This document shows positions 12,101 to 21,100 of a stretch of DNA of 64,000 nucleotides, piece by piece. Made by a program: the position numbers and the translations under genes. Each line of letters begins with the position of its first letter. Within the stretch, counting starts at the first letter, position 1. Under the pieces are notes generated by a model. The model had not been told where the DNA came from and did no database searches. It worked only from the letters and a program-made list of their open reading frames with translations. This stretch comes from Anisodus tanguticus (taxonomy: Eukaryota; Streptophyta; Magnoliopsida; Solanales; Solanaceae), in contig CM067555.1 of the NCBI GenBank assembly GCA_034509755.1, positions 44,164,255 to 44,228,254 on the forward strand, read 5' to 3'.

Positions 12101-15100
12101 AGCTTCTTAATTATGTTAAAATAGGAGGCAATGTTTGAATTTCCCCGAGTATTGGGAGATTTCCTTTCAAATTTGGAAGATCTTCTTACCACTTGCATGA
12201 CCAAACCTACGCTCAATATCTTTCCATAGTTTTTCAGCATACTCTGTATACATGACAGTCTCCCTAATCTCTTTATCTAGACTGTTAAGAATCCAAGCAA
12301 TAACTATGTCGTTACATCGAGTCCAAGGTTCGATATCAGGAGAGTTAGCACTAGGTTTAGGTATTGTACTATTTATTAACCCTAATTTGTTTTACAAGAT
12401 AAGCCTAGTAACATACCCCTCCTCCAGCTCCCATAACCAGTATCATTTGAAGGTTGTCGTGACCAAAACCGTTCCCGGAGAACCGGAGGGAAGCAGATAC
12501 AAAGGAGAGGAGGGAGATACAACACTAGTAGCAATATTCATTGCAGCGAAATACGTAAGCATAGATGTACAAAACAAAAAAACAACACACGTGGTAGATA
12601 AGATTAAAAGATATTACCGAACTTCTTCTAAAACTTGAAGACGCACAAGCCTTGCTCAACCCGAACCAGAGAAATAGTCCAACGATGAAAACATCGAGAA
12701 AAGTTAGGTCAGATGAGCCGATTTCATAGCTCTGATACCATATTGAGAAGAAACGTAATTGAAAACCCTAATCATAGTTTCTAGAGAGAATATTTGGGGA
12801 AATATTAGAAAATATTATTGATCAAGTGCAGTCAATGGTCCACGCACCAGATACAAAAAAATACATGTTCTCACTTATTTACAATTGGGCCGGTAGAAAT
12901 AAAACAGTTGTACAAAATTGGACCCAAAACTAAGTAACTTCAGAATTGTAGGAGAATTCTAGGCCAAGGAGGGTTGAGAAAAAAAAGGAACAAAAAGTAA
13001 GCAAATTGTAAGAGCCGAGGCTCGTACCCGCGCCTCAAACGTAAATTTCCACACCCTTCGCGGCTGGACTATCTTTCTCTTCTTTGTCAAGGATGTTCAA
13101 CGGTTAATATATATCCAAAAATATCTATATTTAACCTATATATCCGGAAATGTTTTTCGACGAAGGGTGTTCATCTGATCACCCTTGAGTGGGTGTAGTT
13201 CCGCCCCTGGATGTACCAATTTGTTATCTAACCACTTTACTTCAAATCAACTATGCTACAAAAAATTAAATCATTCACCAATATATCCACCATTACTATA
13301 TTTGGGTGGCGTTGAGACGGGGGTAGTAGTTATTAATCACCGCACCAAAGAGATTAGGTTCTTTTGAATATCCCAAAAACTATTTACCTAATAAGGAAAT
13401 GTTTTCACGGTTTATTACACAGACTCAATTTTCCTCCTACTCAACAAGATCCCCGCATACCTCAACTATACTTGTCAAAAGAAATTAGATTAATACATAG
13501 ACAACCCATTAAACTTGCCAACAAATTCCATTTAGACACTCGAACTAAGGCTTATTCCAATTGAGCATCTGGACACATAATAAAGTGTTCTTATTAGACA
13601 CTTACGATTCAAATTTTGATAAAAAACTTTTGCGCGTATTCTGAAGCATCTATTTCGTATTAAGTTAACCACATAAAATATGTCATCTCCTTTAAGTATA
13701 CCCATAATAGGGTTGAGTTTATTGAGGCAAATGCATATCATTAAATAAAGTGACATATTTTAAGTGTTTAACTTATTTACGTAATGGACGCTTGAGAACA
13801 CGCACATAATTTTCTTTTTAAATTTGAACTAAAAGTGTCTAATAGGAACACTTTATTATGTGTTCAGGTGCTCAATTTGAATAAGTCTTAGTTCGAGTGT
13901 CTAAATAAAATTTGCTGGCAAGTTTAAGGGGTTGTCTATGTATTGAGCCAAAGAAATATATACATCGAATATCAATATTCACAACTCCGATCGGGATTTG
14001 TAAAAAAAGAGCTGACAAACTTGCTTAGAGCAATATGCTCCTCGAAAATAATAAAGACCCTTTCCAACTGTTCAACATCGCTTACAAATGCTACCAACAT
14101 CGGGTCCTTACAGGCAATTAACCTACTTTTACCTCCTAGAGGCAGCAATAAATATTAAAGGCCAATATTAAAAGTCCAGGTCAAAATGAAGCAATCAACT
14201 GTGGAAGCAATATCCAATGTGAATTCAAAACAGGAATCTCAAGGCCAGATAGAAAATTATTTTTAAAAAAAACAAGAATTATCTTAATACTGTGGAAGGT
14301 TCTTTGATTGGTAGAACGAGGAAGGATTCCATCCATGGCAATTAATTAGAGACTTCATAGCATTACATTATTCTAACATTCAGGTGAAGTTATCTACAGA
14401 TACAACTAAGCTTCTCTTATGGCATTGAGAGATCATAGTTTTCATGGTTTGAAAAAAAGAAGTTAAAGCTAAATCTCATACCAACATGGAGAGGTGCTTA
14501 AGTAGACTTTTATAGCTAGTTAATACCTTCTTCTGAAGCAACTCTGATGGCATTCATATTAGCTGTCCCATTGATTTTATACATGTGCGAGTTAGAGCCA
14601 AACCCACCGACGCAAGAAATCTGCAAGAATATTTTGCCATTGCATAAGAGAGAAAACAACCAGTCCTCATAACTTCTCATATAAATAACAGAGGAGAAAA
14701 CTGTGAATATAGTGGCTGTTCAAAAAGACTTCACGACATTGGATCAGTAACTTTAACAAGAAAAAACTTAGACAAATATCTCAGAACCTAAAGAGGAGGG
14801 AAGACATACTTTATCAGTAAGTCCATTTAATTGAAGCTGTGGATGAAAAGAAATAGATAAGGCTATCCACCAGTACAGGAAAATTTAACTGTTTTCTGGA
14901 TATTTTTTTGAAGCTCTATAAAGTCATGACCCTATTCATTTTCAAACCACTAGTGATCCAACTTACTTTCCTTTATTCACACAGCAAAAATTTCAGTTTT
15001 GAGGGTAATAAGATAGTGGAGCTGAGGACTAGTCTCACACCAATTATACACCTGAATTAATTAGTCCAATTATTCTATCAGTCGGGGTTTGCGCGGGTAC

Positions 15101-18100
15101 GCCACTATGCGTAAGACTCCCCAGCAAGAAGTTCTTAATAGAGCTCGAACCCAAGACCTCTGTGGAGGGATCCCAACCATCCCAGACACCCGATGGTGAC
15201 AAACACACACTCTCTGGTACAACCAATCTGACTGATTGACTACTTGCATACTGTATCTAACTTCTTACACCCTATTAAACAAAGATAAACCAGATAGGCC
15301 CTTCATAACGTGGAGAATTGACTCTTCCTACGATTACCATGCACATAGCTTAGGAGAAGTTTCAGTACGACGAGAATCCATCAGCAACAGCCAGCGGAAT
15401 TATATCAGCATCAATGACCCAAAAAATATTCTTCAGTTTTTACCACAGATTAGCATCTTTTGCCATAAAAACAATTCTTCAGAAAATACCAAATTATAAC
15501 AACGCATCTTGTGCAAAATTAAAATATGACTACCAATCTTTTTAAAGAAATAGGAAAATCTCTAAACATGGCAGCCAACAACTTGATTACCGACTAAAAT
15601 AATGAGAAAAAGCTTGCCAGCAACCACTGAAACTTTCAAACTATCCACCCCCTCAAAAAGGAGGAGATAAACAGAACCAACAAAGGATAGGTAGCAGCAT
15701 TTCTGCTTCAGTATGCTTTAACCCAGTAAAGATTCCAGCTAGCAATTATGAAAATTCAGGGTTAGAGGCAGTACATACAACAGAAGTTACTCCCTTGAGT
15801 GCATCCTTCCATGAATCAGTTGAAAATAGGTTTCCTGTCACGAGGAGAAAAATTTTAGAAGGCCTTCAGCATCATACAAAAGAAGAGTTAAAATAGGTTG
15901 CACGATGAGAAATAGCCAACCTTGATGCCAAATCACACTGTCAGCCCACGAATCTTGTATCGACGACCTTCCTGTTCTATAAAAAGGCCAAAAAAATGAT
16001 TTGAGCAACAAGATTGGCAACCTAATAAGAATGCCAACTAGAGAAGGGTCATAGCCTAGAGGGACCTCAGAATACGATAGATGATAGAAGACACAATAGG
16101 ACACTTAGACTGCCCCATTCCCTTTGACTAAGTCCAAAAGCTATTTTAAGCACATTTATATTACATAATATAGACGACATGCACACGGAACTTGAGAAAA
16201 AGAAAGAAAAAAGAAACTTCCTGTCATGCCTGGTTTTGCATTGATATATGGAAACAAAAAGGGCAAGGGAAAAAGAACCTACAACATGGTGCCTAATATT
16301 GAGAGGAATGATAGAGCAAATTCTCTTCCCTTAAATGATTATAAAAGAATTGCAATTACTTTGTCAGATAATAATTCCTCTAAAGTTTTCTTTTGGATAT
16401 TTATCGTATTATTTTGTTGCAGTTACTGTTACTTTTCTTCATAATGCTTAGCTATAGTATTTTGTCATGGCTCCCAAGGTACGGGTAGGGGTAAGGCCTG
16501 CGTACACCCTCCCCAGACCCCACTTGTGGGATTACACTACACTGGGTATGTTGTTGTTTGTTGTTTTCTTTCGGATAAGGAAAGAAAGACTCCATCACGA
16601 GAGAGAATACATGCAAGAGGAAAGCCCATTAAGATAGAATGTTCAGAACAAGTTGACTTTAATGCAACAGCCAGTTCCGGTCCTTCATTAAGCTAATCAA
16701 TCTTTACGAAGTAACTTTAAATCAAGTTGATTGGTAAAGAGTAATTATGTACATGTGAACACTTTTTTCCATATAAATGAACCCCTAAGATTTGTAGTGT
16801 GGTGTACCAAGCTTGTCTAATGCTTTACTAAGGAGTGGAAGGATGTCAAACAAGTGGAGCAAGATTACCTTGATTCCGATATATAAGAACAAATGAGATA
16901 TTCAAAGTTGTGCGAACTTCATCACGTCAAATTATGAGCTATACAATGAAATCATGGTAAATAATGATAGTGCTTAGATTTAGCGAAAAGGAACCAATTT
17001 GGATTTACGCCTGCTAGATGTGATGTTGTATTGTTGCTGAAAAATGGAACTTTATAGGGAGAGGAAAAAGGATCTACACATGGTAATTATTGACCCGGAG
17101 AATAAGCATATAAAAAATGGGCTCGGCTACGACTGGAGAAAAATTAAATTCATATTAAATATATGAATCTCATAAAAAGTATATGTATGAAGGAACAGTC
17201 ACATCAGCGATAGGACATACAAAGGGGTTCCTCTTCCCCATGAGTTTACACTAGGGATTTGCATTGAGCGCCTATTTTTTTACTCTAGTTATGGATGAGC
17301 TAGTTAACGACATATAAGATAGTCTCATGATGTATGCTATTTGCAGAGGATATTATATTAATCGGATATCTACCGAATTGAAAAGAAGGTTCTATAAAAC
17401 AGTAGTGAGACCAGCAATGTTATATAGGGGTAAATTTTGGACCTTTAAAGTCAAACATATTCCATGAGATGAGTGTCGAAAAAATGCGGATGTTTAAGAT
17501 TGATATGCACTTTTACAAGATTAGACAACTAAAATGATCACAATTGCCAGAAGGTGCAAATGGTACACATAAAAGAAAATATCGGAGGTCACTCGTCACT
17601 TGAGATGATGTAGTCAAGAATATTGGATTCTGTTAGCACCCAAAAAAGGACAAATTCCTGCAAAACCCAGAAGTACCCAACAAGAGAGTTCCTAAGGAAA
17701 TGCAAATGCTCCAGTACAGCAGACATATATAACTAACTGACAGTGAAAGTGAAGCAAAATACCTACTAAGACTAGCAACTGTAAGACCACGATCCAGAGC
17801 TTCTTTGCAGATATGTGAGCCGACAAATCCATTTCCACCGAGCACAAGTAACTGAAGTGAAAGTGTAAACAGACTTCAAATGAGTGAGTGTAAGCAGGCA
17901 ACATATTGAAAGTGACATAGTCCCGCTAAAACTTTAAAGAGTTAACACCTTCTCTGTTGGGGGTGGAGGCGTATTTACTGTTTCTGCTTCCTCAACTTTA
18001 AAGGGCTCATCTATTTTATTGGATTCAGTTGCCAAAAACCGAACATTTCTGGATGATGCAACACTCCTGTTTAAAAAAATGTAAATCAGCCAAACTAGAA

Positions 18101-21100
18101 GAACATAAATCTCCCAATGATTGAAATTATACCTCAATTTTACAACAAAAAAAGTAATGGTTTCTCAGTAGAATTAGGCAATAAAGCAAAAATGAGAATA
18201 ACCTCATGACTAGCAAAAATATCTAAACAAAAGTTCAGTCACTAATATGGAGGAATTGAGATGCCTTACAATTACATGATCATTCTAGTCATGTGCAACA
18301 GAAATAACTGCTTCGGATGTTTTAGGCTTATTTATCAATAAAAAACTTGAAAACTCAAGAACACATCCCATATTTCGACCACGCCTTTAATATTGTGGTA
18401 TCTTTCTTTATTGTTATTAGTGTTGTGGTATCTTGCAGCAGAAAAACTCTTCAGCTACGCATATAATGAATTATTGGATTCTTTTTTCTTTTAACTTCAA
18501 AACTAGGGCATTTAAGAACCAATAAGTTTCTATAGGGAATCTGTTGGAGAAACAAGGGAAAATAGAACAGTAAATGTTATTTATTTACAAGAAAATACAA
18601 ATAGGGCTTGAGTCGTGCTGCACTGTTCTAAGAAACTATTCAACAGTGAACAGTGTGAAAGTTTTCCCAGAATTAAACAAGCCTTCCTCTATTAGAGGGA
18701 GCAGAAACAACAAAATTTAGATAACAAAACCAGCAAGTTGTGAAAAAGAGTAGGTATAAGCGAGTGATAGTTAGGCTAATTCTTTGTTCAAATGATGAAA
18801 TCATAATTAGGTATTTATAGATATAGGAGATGGACCCACTTTTCTGAGAACATGACACGTCGGACATTCGTCACTAACCATGACACGTTTCACATTTTGG
18901 TTCACCTTTTGGACACTTGTCCTAAATAGTGACAAGTGTCAAGAACCTCCCATTTTGGGGCATTAAAACATTAAGACTTGTCCAACTTAGGACAAGTGTC
19001 ACCAATTTTTCCAAATAGCCAATAGTCTTCGGAAACTCGTTCACAAGACATGACATTTGAACAAAGATTCTTTTGAAATATCTAATATTGTCAACAATCA
19101 CGCACATATTTCAAAAGCATTTTAGGAATCAAAGAATAAGACTTAGTGGATTTGTATGGTCCAAATGCAATCAATTTGGTATCTTTTGGACAATGAACCA
19201 AACTTAGACCGGTATAATATGACTTACAGAATTATTGGTGAAATATATATTTCCATGAATCAATAATACTTATTGTATGTCAAAGATCTTATCAGTCACA
19301 TTGTGACCCCCACAATTATGTTGTTCGATGCGGTTTTGCACGAATAGGCCATGCGCATGCCTGATTATCCATGAGAGCCCTAGGGACTTGGCTAAAATCT
19401 CATAGAAGCAGCCTCATGCCACTCTCATTATGTGGATGTATCAAGTGTATATTGCTTTAAATACATCATCCTTAAAGAATATGCATTCATTAAATGATAT
19501 AACTCATCCCCTCAATTTATAGGGGTCAAGCACTGATCTTTAGTACTCTCGTATCAATATCGACTTATTACCAACTATGTGAACCTCCTTCACGAGATCC
19601 TCAATCACATAGGTCGGTTGACCATCTCTATTGACATCTTATTGGCCTTAACCTCATTTATTTTGAGGTTTGAAGAACTAATTTAAATCCCACAGGTTTA
19701 GTCAATTGACCACAGATTTAGTCAGAGGATCGGCCAAATTTACTTGACTTAACTTAGTACAACAACAACAATAACATACCCAGTGAAATCCCACAACGTG
19801 GGGTCTGGGGAGGGTAGAGTATACGCAGACCTTACCTCTACATTGGTAGGTAGAGCGACTGTTTCCGAGAGACCCTCGATTCAAGATAGAGCATAAGCAC
19901 AAGCAGAGCAAAACCAGTAGACTTAACTTAGTAGATGAAAATTATTCTCTCCTCACAAAAATCATTTATAGATAAAATTTCACCTCCTCGATGATCTAAT
20001 TCTCTTAATTTTTCTACTAAGTTGATTTACAACCTCACTTTTATAAGAAATAAAAGGCATCATCTTTATTTCTAAGTAAATACAACTTATTAAATTTGAA
20101 AAAGTCATCATAAAAGTCACACAATATTTTTAGCACCTCTCGTCATAGTCTGCTCAAAATCGCCTAGGTCATAGTGAATCAAGGATAACAATCAGTCTCT
20201 CTATTTACAAAAAAAAAAAAGTCTTAGTAATTTGAGCTTCAGCACATATTTTAGATGTTAATACTATTGAGTCTAAACCAGATATGAAACCAATCAATTA
20301 TATTTTCTTTATATATGAGACACTAACATGTCTAAGGGATCTAGTCTAGCATGCCATAAAGAAATAGACTCAACAATATTAAGCAAAAGCAGATATTTTT
20401 TCATTGATAACATCAGAAACATTAAGCACAAATAAGTCATGGTTATAATATCCCTTGCCCACAAAAGTACTATTGTTCGTTAACATGATCTTATCATCTT
20501 CAAAAGAAACCTTCATCCCAACTTTTCTTAATAATTTCACAAAAACCAACTTGGTTCGGATTTTAGAAACATGCAACACATCACCCAACGCTAGAGTTTT
20601 ACTAGATGTGAGTTTGAGAATAACTTTTCCTCCAAGAACTTGAGTTATTCTTAAGCCACAAGGATAAACAATTTTTCCTCCTTCCTCAACTTGGGTGTAA
20701 GATATAAAGTCTTTCTTGTTGCACAAGCGTTCCTAATAGCTTCAGAGTCTATGCTCAACTCTCATTTTTGTTACATTTGCAAAATCTTTTCTTGCATTGA
20801 GTTACACTTTTCTTGAAGGTTTTATTATTAGCTTTGAGTTTGTCACCATGTCTATTTATATACTTCTATTTTGACATTAGCTTCACCGACATCAGTTGTA
20901 TCAGCAATAGTTTCAAGAGTAACATTGTTTATCATAATTTCTTACATTGTTGGAGAAACAAGGGGGAAATAGAACAATAATTATTGAAAATATTAGATAT
21001 TTCAAAAGAATGTTTGTCCAAAATGTCATTTCTTGTGGACAAGCATCCAAAGATTATTGGCTACGTGGTGTCCTGAGACGTGTCATGTTCTCAGCGGAGT

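Larger units (their letters stand above)
4059..12948 (-). mobile_element. Ty1/copia LTR retrotransposon, minus strand, split by a LINE
   Basis: Two LTRs, a tRNA-iMet primer-binding site and the domain order gag, protease, integrase, RT, RNase H on the minus strand define a copia element of about 4.9 kb, interrupted by a 3.9-kb LINE. The 3' LTR is complete (TGTTGG...CTCA). The 5' LTR lacks about its outer 24 bp, so no target duplication can be read. Stops, frameshifts, a homopolymer expansion and a changed RT catalytic residue show that it is inactive. Confidence 0.93.
2263..14526 (-). other. SDR gene intron 6, 12.3 kb, filled by nested transposons
   Basis: Contains a SINE (3046-3217), a 34-bp tandem duplication (3377-3444), a MITE-like repeat split by a copia element (4059-12948) that is itself split by an RTE LINE (7874-11813), and a foldback element (about 13490-13948). 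2263-3028, 3445-4026 and 13949-14526 show no further recognisable feature. Confidence 0.9.

Noticed and set aside
15838..16104. 88-codon minus-strand frame as a separate gene
   Set aside because: It is exon 4 of the SDR gene read through its flanking introns.
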